Assembly: GCA_026874595.1 (NCBI GenBank)
Contig: CM049316.1
Coordinates: 44,285,695-44,349,694 of the forward strand
Direction: 5' to 3'
DNA: 64,000 bases
Origin: Sipunculus nudus
Taxonomy: Eukaryota > Annelida > Sipuncula > Golfingiida > Sipunculidae
The notes under the pieces: generated by a model
The model's database searches: none
What the model was told of the DNA's origin: nothing
Seen by the model: only the letters and a program-made list of their open reading frames with translations
Shown here: in pieces, positions 13,801 to 25,198 of the stretch
How the letters are laid out: every line of letters begins with the position of its first letter
Numbering within the stretch: position 1 is the first letter of the stretch
Translations under genes and position numbers: made by a program

Positions 13801-16800
13801 TTTGTGCACGTGCGTCTGTTATTCAACGCTACGTCATAAAATATACAACTTTTCCCCGGCCTAGATATGGTACAAACTCAAGGGACACCGACATTACGGA
13901 GTGAACCTACCAGCGCACATCAAGCCACCTGTGCCAACTGTTTAAAGTGAAATATACATGTTTAAAATATACATGTCCTGCATTCAAAAGAGCTTAAAGG
14001 TTTAAAATCATGGCACGCCAATTCTATCGACACAATATATTTCACTATATATATCTAAGGGGCAATACATTTTTTATTTCATTATACAGTGCCCTTATTT
14101 TCTCTCTCTTTATTTTGTTATCAGACCCTGACACACTGGAGGAGCATGTAGTGACAGACAAGGACTGTACCAGTCAGCTTGACCTAGCCTTTCACGAGCT
14201 GCAGCTCGTTCGGCTTGAACTTCACAGTCACAGCCACGGCGAGAAGAAGATGCTGTACCTGGGCGATGTTCATACAGACCCGGCACAGAGACACATTCAC
14301 GTCCCCTACAGCTACCAGGAACCCATGTTGCAGCTACAGGTAAAAAGTAAACCAACAAGGAAAACACTCAGGGAGCGCAGACCTCCGCCAAGGCAGCTCA
14401 TTGCCCCCATATGACATTGTCGCAAATGCAGCATTTTTCCTAAATCAAAGTTCGGACCACCCCCAAAATTTAATTTATTGTTCCGTGTATCATTGCCGAG
14501 TATTTATCATGGAAATTTCATCAAAATCCGGTAATTACTGTTTGTAATGTTGCTAACAGACAAACAGGCAGCCAAATTAACCAACGCCGGCAAAAGCATA
14601 ACTCCTGCCGCTTGGCGGATGTAAAAATGCAGCTGGAGACCGCATATACCTCCGCCAACATTCTAAACCACCAAATGCGGTATAATACCAGGACCGCGCT
14701 TTTGCATAGGTACGTGGTAGGCTACTTAAGTGCAGGAAATATAGTCAGACATAGAGAATTGCATATGACCAGGCACTAGGGAACTATGGCGGTTTCTGTG
14801 AAGACACACCTTACATGTAAATGTGGAAAGCTTCCAATCTGTTCAGTAATTTACACTTAATATCCCCCTTATATAAGTGAGTGAGGATGGTCTCGCCATG
14901 AGTCGGGGACAAACAAAGGGCGTCTATCTTGCGACGGTAAAGAACCATAATTATAAACATATAATTATTATGATTTGGATTACTTCCTATATTTTTAATT
15001 GATGGTTCCTCGCATGCTACCCTAACCATCCACTAAATGTCACAAATACACATTCTTAGCGTTCTGGGTAAATTTTCTATCAAGTAAACCGACCAACCGG
15101 TAGGAAACATCTCTGAGTGGAAGTACGAAAGCAGTCTGGTAAAATCATGTGCATGATTGTTCACGTCTTTTTACAAGCAGTGACTGAATTGCCTTCAGTC
15201 AGGTTCAGAGAAGCAAACACAATATTTAACGATGGCGTGCAGCCCCAAAATCATCTATAGTCGATGCGTATTTATAATAAGGTGTGCTCTTAAATTTAGT
15301 TTGATATTTATTCATGACGTATATTTTAATAGTAGAATTAATTGTTTAATTGCATGTTCCTAAGCAACCGCATATAAGCTCTAAGTATATTTTAGACTGT
15401 AATAGACAGTCGCCTACATTCACGCAGAAAGCAAAACATCATAGCCGGCCAGAATTCAGATAATAGCACACATGCAGTCACACTGACCTTCCCCAGACAA
15501 ACGTGTAGAATATAAACATGGGTAGTTACACAAACCCAAGAGGAACTAATGAAATAAAAACACGGCCAGTCGCACATATACTAGGAGGAACTGTGGTACA
15601 TGTATAAAACCACGGAGAGCAGTCGTTTCCCAAATCACTTTACACAGACGCGGAAACTCTAAGGGAGGAAAGCGCCACTTTATTTTGCATCCTTCGGAAA
15701 AATCCATTTAACAACGCTTTGGACGTTGTACATCCAACTTGAATTTCGTATTCTGAATCCCAGCGTACACGTTACGAAATGCGGATACGATATGATATGA
15801 AGCAGGATACCACACGAAATCCTGGCTTCTTGGTTTCCTATCGCAACGTGTACGTTGAAATACGATACGAAGTTCAACGATCTTGGCTTCGTATTGTATA
15901 TCGTATTTTTTCGAGCATGTTCAATTTTTCGTATCGTAACTGCATGGCTTCCTATCCAAATTTCATAACGTGTACACTGAACTTCATTGGCGTAGTCCTT
16001 TTTCTTGTCGTATCCTTCTTTATATTTCCTGTTACGAGGAAATACGATACGAATCTTGGGTATTTACGATACGACCTTGCGATCGAAAATTATGAAATCA
16101 TATCGTATTCAAATTTCGTAACGTGTTCGCTTGGCTTTACATCCGTGCTTTATTTTCATGCTGTCCGCGATCCCACGTCTCCTACTTATTTGCCTTAGAC
16201 CTATTTTTTCTACCTTTTTTGCAAATTCTGATTCTTTCTACTTTTTCCAACTGTTTAATTTGCTTTTTGGCATACAGTGAAGTGCCGTGAACGTGAGTAC
16301 GATATGTTATTGGGATGATTTAGAGCACGTATGATACTATAACAGCATAAATTAAAGAGCGGAAACAGCTTATCTCTTGGGAGCTTTTAAATTATCTACA
16401 AGCTTTTATTTTGTTTATCAACCATTAGCATAAATATTGTTGTTACGTGTGGTGTCATTCCTACGTTAGCCCTTTGTTCATTTCTATTTTCCTACCTTTG
16501 TCTCGTTTCTATTTTTTTTTATTTTAAAGGGATATCCTGGACAGCCTGTTTTAATTCTTACTTTCAGGCCTGGCTATTCTTTTGCTAATGATATATATAA
16601 AGGGAAGGTTCTGTATATTTTTTAGTACTTTAATATAGTGCGAATACCAAAAAATCTTAAAATGCCGTGACTTAAGTTTTTTTTCATTTTTAATTCAAAT
16701 TCTATATGTATTTACTCATTTGCATATATTGAAAATTTAACTGTAGCCTATATTTTTTCTCAGTAAACTATACTCACCAAATCATATGGAATCGGTGAAC

Positions 16801-18532
16801 CAAACTGTTATTCATGAATTTATCTAAATCCTGTATATGCGTATTTTGTGCGTTTACATGTGATGCAACTGAACAGGGGGATATATAAACAACAGGTTCC
16901 CATGTTTCAATTGTATTTCACCCATCAGTGGTTGTGATGTGGTTGTCAGGGTAACAAGAGAGAAGTCAGTTTTCCAAAGGCAGTATCATAGTCACATAAA
17001 CCAAACTTAGGCAGCGGGTGTTTTATTATGTTATGATTGAAAGAAGGCACGGGAGGCAAGTTTGGTTAAATTACAATAGACAAAACAAAGGAATGCGCCT
17101 GATATATATAACTCGCTGGCAACAACTGTGTCACGGGAACCCGTAAGTGGCGACCACCTGCCGTGGGGCGCGCCCTCTGTACTGGCGTGTGTCATATACC
17201 CGCGGTTCACAACGTGAGTTTCGTAAAAGTTTACTCTACGAGGCATTTGATCCAGCTATTTTAGGAGTATCCACAGATCATGTAGTTACACATGTTTTCG
17301 ATCGAAGCCACTTGGAAAATGATGTTGTGAAACATGTAAACGGGACCCGTTCTTGATATGGTGTTTGTTTGGAACAGTGAATTACTCTGAAACCACACAT
17401 TTGTGGAATCCATGACTATAGCATTAACTTCCCCGGTATAAGAGAGAACAATCAGTTTATAACACGGTCTCCTTACTCAAGTGAAGCCCTTAAGAAGGGA
17501 AGGTTGGATGAAAACGAAAACGGGCCTCTCGTTGCAAGTTGTGAACTGGTGTCCAAAGCTTGCGACAGTTTTTTTGCCTAAACCCCATATATCTTGAGCC
17601 CAAGGTCCTACTACTAAAGTAATTTTACATGACCATATGAACTTCTTAATGACAAAAATACGATATCATTAAAATTTTATTTGAAATAATTTTTGGTGTT
17701 TTTTTCTCACAAATATTCCGGGTTAATATAATTACAAGTTCAATTCAGTATTATTTTTTTTTTCATTTAGACACAAGGATGTCCAGTGTGCCGGAAAATC
17801 CTTAAAGCAGACGGCCAGCCACCTTCTCTCCACCGCAGACAGCGCCCGCCGATCTATCTGTATGGAGAGTGGTTCAGCACGCGGTGTGAAACCCGCCCAA
17901 ACGGCATGTTCCTGACGCGTCGTCTGATCTTCCAAAATGACAACCGCACGTGGGAGGGCTTCTACTATCATTATGCCGACCCGCTTTGTCGCGAACCTAC
18001 GTTCACCATTTACGCAAAAGGAATATACATCAAAGGGGTAAAATCGAGAAAAGTTGCGCATGCGCACGAATTTGATTTTCACGCCCAGCAAGCTGCGGTC
18101 ACACCTGAAGACAACGGGGTTGTGTATAATTTAAACCATAACAAAGCGGGTATCCCCAACTGTGGCAAGCATGGATCTTGGAAACGCGGTGTGGAGCAAG
18201 ACATTACAGATACAAACGGGTGTGTGTCGCTCGGCATCAAAGTGCCACACATAGAGTACGACTTAATACGCCAAGAAACGCGGCACCACCGCGCAGAACT
18301 GTACATAGGCCAGCGGCCGACAGATGGCGCGTCTCCTAGCACGCCAGCTATGCGTCCTACCTCCTTCCAGCCTCCCCTAGCGAGGTGTGGCGACGTCAGG
18401 CTTAAACCTATTGAGCGGACTATTTTTGTTAAAAAATCTCCGCACGCAGACAATGCCGCAGCCAAGTGCAAGAAGTCACATACCGTAGTTGTAATATTTT
18501 TGTTATCTGTAATAAACCTACTGAGTAGGTAA
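4593..18532 (+). CDS. APCDD1: APCDD1 orthologue (Wnt antagonist), four visible exons, 5' end missing
   Basis: Coding exons are 4593-4782, 12400-12746, 14125-14339 and 17771-18532. All have AG acceptors, GT donors and matching phases, and together give 503 residues plus stop; the human protein is 514. Known role: APCDD1 is a membrane-anchored glycoprotein that binds Wnt ligand and LRP co-receptor at the cell surface and dampens Wnt/beta-catenin signalling. Seen: a hydrophobic stretch at the start of exon 2, as expected after a signal peptide begun in exon 1; two APCDDC-type domains, the first beginning LAGTW..CEVRPGPEY and the second YGEWFSTRCETRP; a GDVHTD motif in domain 1; TNGCVSLGIK near the end of domain 2; and a hydrophobic C-terminal tail (VVVIFLLSVINLL) suited to a membrane anchor. 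No in-frame ATG lies upstream of exon 2 before its acceptor, so at least one upstream exon exists. I could not place it. Confidence 0.95.
4829..5002. mobile_element. second, diverged MITE of similar type
   Basis: Left end ggcgaaacctgtgtaata and right end caaacaggttgcactgta are inverted; both carry the agaccac/gtggtct motif. It starts about 45 bases after the exon 2 donor, so APCDD1 exon 2 is bracketed by two such elements. Confidence 0.45.
5169..5222. repeat. (TA)n microsatellite
   Basis: Pure TA run. Open frames with poly Tyr-Ile across it are artefacts. Confidence 0.95.
5939..6004. repeat. (TA)n microsatellite
   Basis: Pure TA run of about 33 units. Confidence 0.95.
6193..6251. repeat. 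(GAAT)n tetranucleotide repeat
   Basis: About 14 GAAT/GAAC units with few interruptions. Confidence 0.9.
6325..6535. repeat. interspersed repeat, copy 1
   Basis: Shares an ordered pattern with 19155-19420: a tagcg(c/a)cac-like start, and a cccaaacacagcagac...gcgcagtgcgcatgc block near the end. Confidence 0.45.
6734..6782. repeat. (CA)n(TA)n compound microsatellite
   Basis: CA run that passes directly into a TA run. Confidence 0.95.
7304..7377. repeat. (TA)n microsatellite
   Basis: About 29 pure TA units, then an imperfect extension. Confidence 0.95.
7791..7876. repeat. (TC)n(TA)n compound microsatellite
   Basis: TC-rich run followed by about 27 TA units. Confidence 0.9.
8270..8620. other. 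GC-richer intronic island
   Basis: Visibly richer in C, G and CpG than the surrounding A+T-rich intron. It is open in one + frame (8359-8562) but with no recognised product. Could be a regulatory or conserved non-coding block. Confidence 0.3.
8655..8729. repeat. 24-bp direct repeat, 51-bp offset
   Basis: ttatatcattgaaataatcc and the following four bases are identical at 8655-8678 and 8706-8729. Confidence 0.9.
12400..12746 (+). CDS. APCDD1: APCDD1 exon (first APCDDC domain, main part)
   Basis: Acceptor ttttttacag, donor ACAG|GTAACC, phase 2 in and phase 1 out. It begins CEVRPGPEYVLRKYLF and contains YYYADADC, the cysteine-bearing PLYTIEARG strand, DASWTVPGGWNVDYQLNH, and a C-P-D-F segment, all in the order known for APCDD1 proteins. 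Confidence 0.95.
12747..14124 (+). other. APCDD1: APCDD1 intron
   Basis: 1.4 kb, A+T-rich. No repeat or RNA gene recognised. Confidence 0.8.
14125..14339 (+). CDS. APCDD1: APCDD1 exon (end of first APCDDC domain)
   Basis: Acceptor tgttatcag, donor CAG|GTAAAA, phase 1 in and phase 0 out. It encodes DCTSQLDLAFHELQLVRLEL, then LYLGDVHTDPAQR and PYSYQEPMLQ. These match the diagnostic H-E-L-Q-L and L-G-D-(I/V)-H-T-D motifs of the family. Confidence 0.95.
14372..14624. mobile_element. MITE-like element with CTCCGCCAAGG ends
   Basis: Left end acctccgccaaggcagc and right end ccgcttggcggatgta are inverted copies. The body contains aatttcatcaaaatccg and ttgctaacagacaaacaggc, a combination common in widely dispersed invertebrate elements. 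It begins 33 bases after an APCDD1 exon donor. Confidence 0.5.
15759..16134. repeat. fold-back element with ~39-bp inverted ends, rich in TACGATACG
   Basis: 15759-15796 and 16096-16134 are near-perfect inverted copies sharing acacgttacgaaat and atacgatatgat. The interior carries further direct and inverted copies of gaaatacgatacgaa and tttcgta. The layout could form a long hairpin. Confidence 0.7.
17771..18532 (+). CDS. APCDD1: APCDD1 last coding exon (second APCDDC domain and C-terminal anchor)
   Basis: Acceptor ttcatttag, phase 0, 253 codons plus the stop at 18530-18532. It opens with a CPVCRKIL cysteine pair, then YGEWFSTRCETRPNGMFLTR, NRTWEGFYYHYADPLC, PTFTIYAKG and TNGCVSLGIKVPHIEYDL, then GQRPTDG and SFQPPLARC. 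The second domain is therefore complete. The last 18 or so residues are hydrophobic (single-pass or lipid anchor). An N-glycosylation sequon (NRT) sits in the NRTW motif. Open frames on the opposite strand here are shadows. Confidence 0.97.
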   Translation, partial: TQGCPVCRKILKADGQPPSLHRRQRPPIYLYGEWFSTRCETRPNGMFLTRRLIFQNDNRTWEGFYYHYADPLCREPTFTIYAKGIYIKGVKSRKVAHAHEFDFHAQQAAVTPEDNGVVYNLNHNKAGIPNCGKHGSWKRGVEQDITDTNGCVSLGIKVPHIEYDLIRQETRHHRAELYIGQRPTDGASPSTPAMRPTSFQPPLARCGDVRLKPIERTIFVKKSPHADNAAAKCKKSHTVVVIFLLSVINLLSR

Positions 18533-19154
18533 AGCAATAGCAACCAGGCCTTGTACCGTTGCTCCGATCCTGTCCGGACTCTTACGGACATACCCGAGTT
18601 GAGCCGAACTGAGGTGGACAGAACAACACGCAGCCGCATTTTGTGAACTCGTGTTTTGGTATTCTTTCCTTCAAAAACAGAGGCGATACCTGTTTACCAT
18701 TCAACAAATAGGGCGATATTATAAAATACAAGCGTACTTGAAGCGCAAAGACGGTCATGCGTGTCAATACCTTTTGTATTTAACTTGATACCCCCAGCGG
18801 TTGCAACTAGAATGAAAAGACCGTTAGACGAATGGTTAATCAAAATGCTGGATTACTATTTGTAGAGAAAATGGAAGAAGTCAGTAAATTGACATCGTCG
18901 ATGAGACGACTTGACTTGATTTTTTCAGTGAGATATATTGGCATAGACGCCAACTAAATGCAGTGTTTTAACAGTTTTTATCAATACAGTGACTCTGTGT
19001 CGAACGTCTATGGCAGACAGACTCATCATACCTTAAAGTGCCAAAGAGGAAATTCAGGTGTGTTTCTTGTAAGTTATAATAAAAAATTTTATGACGAAAA
19101 GTGAGAAAACTGAGTGTAAAGCAAACGCAAAGAAAGGAACATTAATTATATAAC

Positions 19155-19420
19155 GCTTCTCTAGCGCCACCTTTCGGTGAAGACTGACACTAAATGTTCG
19201 GGCCCTGCAGAAGATGTCGCATTTGTTATATCTCAAATAATAAAAGTAATAAGGCCAGATTCATGTCGGAGCTTCATATACATGTATCTGGATTCACCAG
19301 AGAGAACCCGCTACGCTAGCTCACAGAACCCGAACACGGCAGACTGTCCCTCAGCGCAGTGCGCATGCGCTTGAGAACTCGAAAGTGGCAACATTTCTAC
19401 CAGACAGCTGGGTCCCCCAA
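19155..19420. repeat. interspersed repeat, copy 2
   Basis: Relative of 6325-6535: a ctagcgccacctttcggtg start, and cccgaacacggcagactgtc followed by gcgcagtgcgcatgcgc near the end. Confidence 0.45.
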
Positions 19421-20242
19421 AGAATTTTTTCTGACTCTATAATTTTTATTTCAAATAAACTTTTAGCAATATATTTTTTTAAACAGTAATATTTTACACG
19501 GCTTTTTACACATTCTGCTATTTTGTAATGTCTAAATTCGGGAAATGTCACTAACACGAGAATACATTAGGTGATGCGATTATTCTTTTTTTGCGCAACA
19601 AATACATGGTAAAATGTTTTGTATTATTCTTCCAACAGCGGTTTGCATCAGATCTTGTAAAAATAATGACCAGCCAAGGGGGACTGGCGCGAACCAAATT
19701 ATGTGAGTCCACTACTAATGTTGGTCTGGGACTAATTTCGAGCAATGACTCTTGGTGAAAGGCAAAAATATATTCATACGTGAAAAAAAAGTAATGGGCA
19801 GAAACCTCAGAATAACTAACAATATCTGAACTTGAACAGGTCAGAGCTGACAGAACAGTTGCGCAAAAGCGCCCTTGAGGTAATAGGTACACAAAATGGA
19901 TCTGGCGCGGTGAAGCGACTGTCGTAATTTGATTGGCTACGAGGCTGTGTGGAAACGACATCTCGGAATGGCTGATTTTAAACGCCCTGTGAACCTCAGT
20001 TAAGCCTGTCAAAAGCATTTATTATTACTTGTTAAAACTTGTTAGCGGCCATTTGCTTGTTAACCAGTGAATATTTATTGTTTGTCGTTAAGTATGTCTG
20101 TGCACGGAGGTTACATGTATAGGGTCAACACGGAAATGACTGTTATGCCTTGTAGTAGAGGAATATCGGATTTATTATTGTCATAAAGGACCCTGGAATA
20201 CTGTAATTGTATATATGATGTATATAGTCAATTTAATATTAT

Positions 20243-20248
20243 AATAAA
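20243..20248 (+). terminator. candidate poly(A) signal for APCDD1
   Basis: An AATAAA hexamer 1.7 kb past the stop is followed after about 25 bases by a strongly T/GT-rich stretch (tttctttgtttttgtttt), a good downstream element. A nearer AATAAA at 19078-19083 is a weaker alternative because no clear GT-rich element follows. Which is used cannot be told from sequence alone. Confidence 0.4.
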
Positions 20249-21520
20249 CAGTTTTGAATATATTTATTTCTTTGTTTTTGTTTTGTTTTTCATCTGTAAC
20301 TAAATCTCCTTTTAAACATGAAATTAAGTCAATGTGACTTGCATTTTGTGAGACTATCTGATAAACCCGGTATACCGGGCTTTTTAAAGGGGTTGGGGAG
20401 ATATATTATATGATGTCTGGAATTTTGGCTCATTTTTTATTCTAAAATTTAAAGGAAAATATAGGTTTTCAGTGGTATATTTTCCCTATAAGATATTTAT
20501 AAATGTTTCTTTACATTTATTTTGTGGCGCTGTGCACGTGCATGGCAAGAAATTCATACCCCGGTAGGTCTTACTTGAACACATATAGTCAGATATGTTT
20601 ACATTGCGTACCGAAAACAGACACGAGGGCATTCCAGTTTTCGATGATATTTGACTGGATTCTATCGTTGGACGTATAAAGATTAGGCTGATGTGAGGAA
20701 CACATGATAGATTAATTAAATATACGTTGCAAGGAAACTGTTCCTGAATTATGCACACCTCGTATAAGAAGCATGCAGAAGCGGACCCAACGGGACTCCA
20801 TACAGAAGGTCCATATCCCATTTTCAGCCGAGTTTCTTTTTCATCGTATCAGACAAATTTTGAGGTCTGAAACCACAGCCACCAGTCCGCCTTACCCCAG
20901 TCCTGTTCCTGAAATCAGGACCTGGAAATTGGTTCGGTTAATAATCCTCCTGGGTTGAAACCTCTATTTCATAAAGCGAGAAACATGAGTTTCTCACTTT
21001 TACTGACCACGCACGCAGGCGCGGATCCAGGATTTTTTTGCAGGGAGTGGTAAACGGGTGTCATGCATAAAAATTGTCTAAAAAAAGTCGTTGGTTAAGA
21101 GCAGGGAGTATTAACCCCCCCCCCCTCCCCCTCCCCGATCCGTGGCACGTGGGTGAGAGCCTGGGACAATTCTTGGGCAGGACATGCTCAAATCCCTCAC
21201 TGAAAGCAAGCGTTATTCATATAAACAATAGACCTTAAACACGTGATAAAGGTTGAATGGCCACAATGCACGTATTCTGGTCATAGCCAAAGGCAGTTCG
21301 GCTGTGCCCGGTCTAACCTCCGTGCAAATTAATAAAAAACGGAAAAATCGCTCAAAATTAAATGTACATTAAAAAATTGTTTATTCTCATAATGTCACTA
21401 TGTCACTGCGGGGATAATTACCTTTAAAATGAGGTATGGCACAGTGTCATTTGCAATGCGGTTTCAGAGAACATTGAGGACAAAGGTAGAGCGAATCCTT
21501 TTATAAATATATTAAATATT

Positions 21521-21522
21521 TG

Positions 21523-21570
<48 letters not shown>
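21521..21570. repeat. (TA)n microsatellite
   Basis: Pure TA run of about 23 units. Confidence 0.95.
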
Positions 21571-21572
<2 letters not shown>

Positions 21573-22875
21573 TCTGTATATACCAGTGAGCTTCCATGCA
21601 ATCTGGAGCATGTCAAGGCGGCCCCTTTCATCTTTTTACATGTAACAGTTTGATGGGAGGCTTATTAGTGCAGAATAAAAACGCTCATGTTTGTTGATTC
21701 AGCCAGGCATTAGGATCACAGTGTAAAACTTAATTATTCTGCTGCTTACACTCCTCACATACATACTCACTGCAGTCGTTTCATATCTCCGTCGATAAAA
21801 CTGCTGCTTTCATAGCAAGATTCCTCGGGTTACACCACCAGGGCCCCCACAGAGCAAACAATTGTAATCAGACCGATGAGAGCGTATTACAGCATTACTC
21901 ATCCAGCGCCAAGTTTTAGTCCGCGACACCCAGCTCTCGTTTTGGTTCTTGGGTATGTGCCAGCCCTGTTGTGAAGACCCCAAAAAACCTGCTATACAAA
22001 AAAGAGGTTAAAAGAAAGGAGATATCGAACGACTTCAGTGTATAACCGTGTATATAGCATGAAAATGTAAAAAAAAAAAAAACAAAAAAAAACCCATGAA
22101 AATATCAGTAAATTTTCAGTTCTGTACACTCTATCTGCAACAATTTAAATACGTGCAGAGATATATATCCCGAGGACATTACCCCCCCCCCCCCCCGTAA
22201 ATCCTGAGCAATTTGACATTATTTCCCAAAAGGTATGTCACAGTGCCATCTGTAGGAAAGTACGTCCGGGAATTCGTCCCATGTTAACTACTTAAAACCC
22301 ACCCGACATGCACAAACCCGGCCACAGTTCCGCAAGAACGGCTTATTGTCAGTGTCCCATGAATAAAATGGGGCTGTCACTCTTGCGACATCTAATGGCG
22401 GTGACTGACACCAAGCGTCCGCATCTGTCATATATATCGAAAAAAATATGGCATTTTAAATTTTTTTAAAAAGTAAAAGAAAATGTTTTATGGTCAGGTT
22501 TCTGTAGAAGCCTCTTTCATGTATCACATGACATTGAACATGGTGGACGACCAATACATACTCGTGCAACAGGTTTTTAAAACCTGTAATAAGTGGTCTG
22601 AACCTAAAGCGGGGAAATGTTGGCATGGCTCATAAACAGAATATAGAATCTCATCTTAAGTCCATTTAAAACTGGAAAAGAACTATCTGTATTAAATTAA
22701 ATTTTGTATAATGACTTAGAGTGTAGTTTTAATTTTCCTGGCTACTAGATGGCAGCACTTGGTAAAGTTTTCTACCAGCCAGCTGTACTAAAGATAGGGA
22801 TCCCGATGAACCTCAATTTACGAATAGATTTTGTCACCAAAATACATGACAGAGTAATCGTGACTTTATTTGGTT

Positions 22876-23815
22876 AACTAGAATACGGGTAGTCGACAAG
22901 CAACTACGTATATCCGCCTAAATCAGAGTAGGACGGGTGAAGTGAGGCATGGATTGAGTGGCAAGGGGAAATACAGTTACATGTGTAACATATTAGAATG
23001 GATCTCTGCCACGTAAACATGATTGTAGGTGGCGCCATCTGTTATTTGAACGAGAAACTTTCCAAGATGAATACACATGCAAAATTTCAGGTGGAAAAGT
23101 CAAAACACTGCAGAGATATGAGTGATTTTATCCCACAGCAGACAAACAGATGGACGCTGTGCAAAAATGGCTGCAGGTGGCGCCACCATTTTTGTGTATG
23201 TTATAAAGCTATTCAAGGGCTACATTTGTGTAAAAAAATTTTTCCTGATTGGTCGAACGAGTCCGGAGATATAAGCATGGATGTCTACAGCGTGAACGTG
23301 AATGTATGTGGCGCCACCTGTCATAAAATCAAGAAAACTATGCGGGATGTATACGCATGCCGAATTACAGGTATTTTGGTCAAACCACTGCAGAGATATG
23401 AATGATTTAAACCCAAGGCAGACAAACAGATGGACGCTGTGCAAAAATGGCTGCAGGTGGCGCCACCATTTTTGTGTATGTTATAAAGCTATTCAAGGGC
23501 TACATTTGTGTAAAAAATTTTTCCTGATTGGTCGAACGAGTCCGGAGAAATTAAGCATGGATGTCTACAGCGTGAACGTGAATGTATGTGGCGCCACCTG
23601 TCATAAATCAAGAAAACTATGCGGGATGTATTCGCATGCCGAATTACAGGTAATTTGGTCAAACCACTGCAGAGATATGAGTGATTTTAACCCAAGGCAG
23701 AAAAACGGATGGACGCAGTGCAAAAATGGCTGGAGGTGGCGCCACCATTTTGTGTATGTTATAAAGCTATTCAAGGGCTACATTTGTGTAAAATGTTTTT
23801 CCTGATTGGTCAAAC
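22876..23815 (+). mobile_element. core-repeat element, GGTGGCGCCACC family, copy 1 (3' end lost)
   Basis: The left end (aactagaatacgggtagtcg ... gggtgaagtgaggcatgga) is shared with 48204 and 51553. Then come about three tandem cores of ~279 bp, each holding two half-units centred on a GGTGGCGCCACC-type palindrome (23028, 23176, 23307, 23456, 23587, 23735). The core stops abruptly at gattggtcaaac and LINE sequence follows; the family's right end is absent. Open frames across the cores are repeat artefacts. Confidence 0.75.
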
Positions 23816-24360
23816 TTTCATCAGTAACATGCAGCGTATTCAAAATACTGCCGCCAGGATTATAACTCGAACGTCGAAATCGGCCTACATTACCCCAATA
23901 CTGAAACAACTGCACTGGCTACCGGTGGAATCTGAGATCCGATTAAAGATTCTGCTCTCTATATACCTACCAAGCACTGAGCGGTCTAGGACATCATATA
24001 TACGTGATCTTCTTGTTCAATATATTCCATCAAGGTCCCTGCGTTCTGCGAAAAAGGACTTGTTGGCAACACCGACGGCCAGGACTGTTACATTCGGGGA
24101 GAAATGTTTTAGGATAGTTGCTCCGGCCCTGTGGTACAGTTTACCTGACATCGTTAAACATGGCGATTCTTTAGTTACTTTTAAATCGCGTTTAGAAACG
24201 CATTTATTTAAATCATACATGCACGAATGTTAATCTTTCTTACCTTTCATAGTATTGTACGTCTTACTGTAGCTTAAATGATTTTTATTTTACAGCGCTT
24301 TAGCCCAGGATTTCATCCTAGATTTAGCGCTATATAAATATTATTAATTATAATGATAAT
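23816..24360 (+). mobile_element. 5'-truncated LINE (non-LTR retrotransposon) 3' end
   Basis: Encodes the C-terminal tail of an ORF2 polyprotein in + frame up to the stop at 24231-24233. The blocks MQRIQNTAARIITRTSK, ILKQLHWLPVESEIRLKILL, PSRSLRSAKKDLL, ALWYSLPDIVK and FKSRLETHLFK are the familiar region after the reverse transcriptase domain in CR1/jockey-like elements. The short UTR ends gcgctatataaatattatta, then ATT/AAT-rich tail repeats, a CR1/L2-like 3' end. The endonuclease and RT domains are missing, so it is a dead insertion. Confidence 0.85.
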
Positions 24361-25198
24361 TATATCTGTTAACCCTTTTTGACAATGTATCCGGAGTAAT
24401 TTGAAAAAAAATATCGCAAGAATGCTTAATGCGAACTTCATCATTTATCCAAACTTTGGGAAGTAAAAAAAAGTTTTGAAGTTATAAAACAAATTCTTAA
24501 ATACATCGTTTTTTAAAGGATGACATTCTAAATATAAAAGTTTTAGCAAATATCTGCATTCTACGATTACAAAAAGAGGAAAATGTCGTTTTGTTTCTAT
24601 GATTAATGCTATGAAATTAAAGTCTTCAACCAAGAACTGCCAATTGATTTTATACAGGAATAACTTAAACTAATCGGTTGCTATTTTCTCTACAAAGTGG
24701 TTCATGAAAAACTGAGATTCCACAAACTATTTGAATTTACAGCTTGCTTTGATATATTTTAACTTCTGATATAGATATTTAAGCCATTTAGTGTTCTAAA
24801 CAGTCCATTTTAAACGTTATTTTAACGACAGAAATTTATTTTTGTCTATATTTTATTGGATGTCTATTATTGATAAAATTTTTAAATAAGAACCTTATTA
24901 TTTTGTACAAATTTCAAACTTAACACGATATATAATGAGAGTTTTGAAAAGTAACACCCAAATAAAAATGTCTGAGCTGGGGTGTAGATATATATTTCAG
25001 TTGATGTCCTGAAGTATCATGTATCTTCGAATTGTACTTTGCAACAAGCGATTTTTGACTGAAATACGTAATATCAATGAATATGTTTAAAATCTAAATA
25101 ATTACCTTGACCAGTAGGCCTACTGGAAAACCAAGGATTTCATATCCCATAATACACAGCACCTTCTCAACTTTCAGAATTGGTACATACCAAGTGGT

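Larger units (their letters stand above)
14340..17770 (+). other. APCDD1: APCDD1 last visible intron
   Basis: 3.4 kb. Holds the MITE-like element at 14372-14624 and the inverted-repeat structure at 15759-16134. Nothing else recognised. Confidence 0.8.

Noticed and set aside
18079-18639. 186-residue open frame on the - strand
   Set aside because: It is the antisense shadow of the last APCDD1 exon.
19551-20018. 155-residue open frame on the - strand
   Set aside because: No recognisable family, splice context or codon-like composition. It lies in the likely APCDD1 3' UTR / intergenic zone.
23302-23805. 167-residue open frame with repeated Cys/Trp/His segments
   Set aside because: It is the 279-bp core repeat read in frame (near multiples of three). 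The repeats exist in non-coding copies elsewhere in the window.
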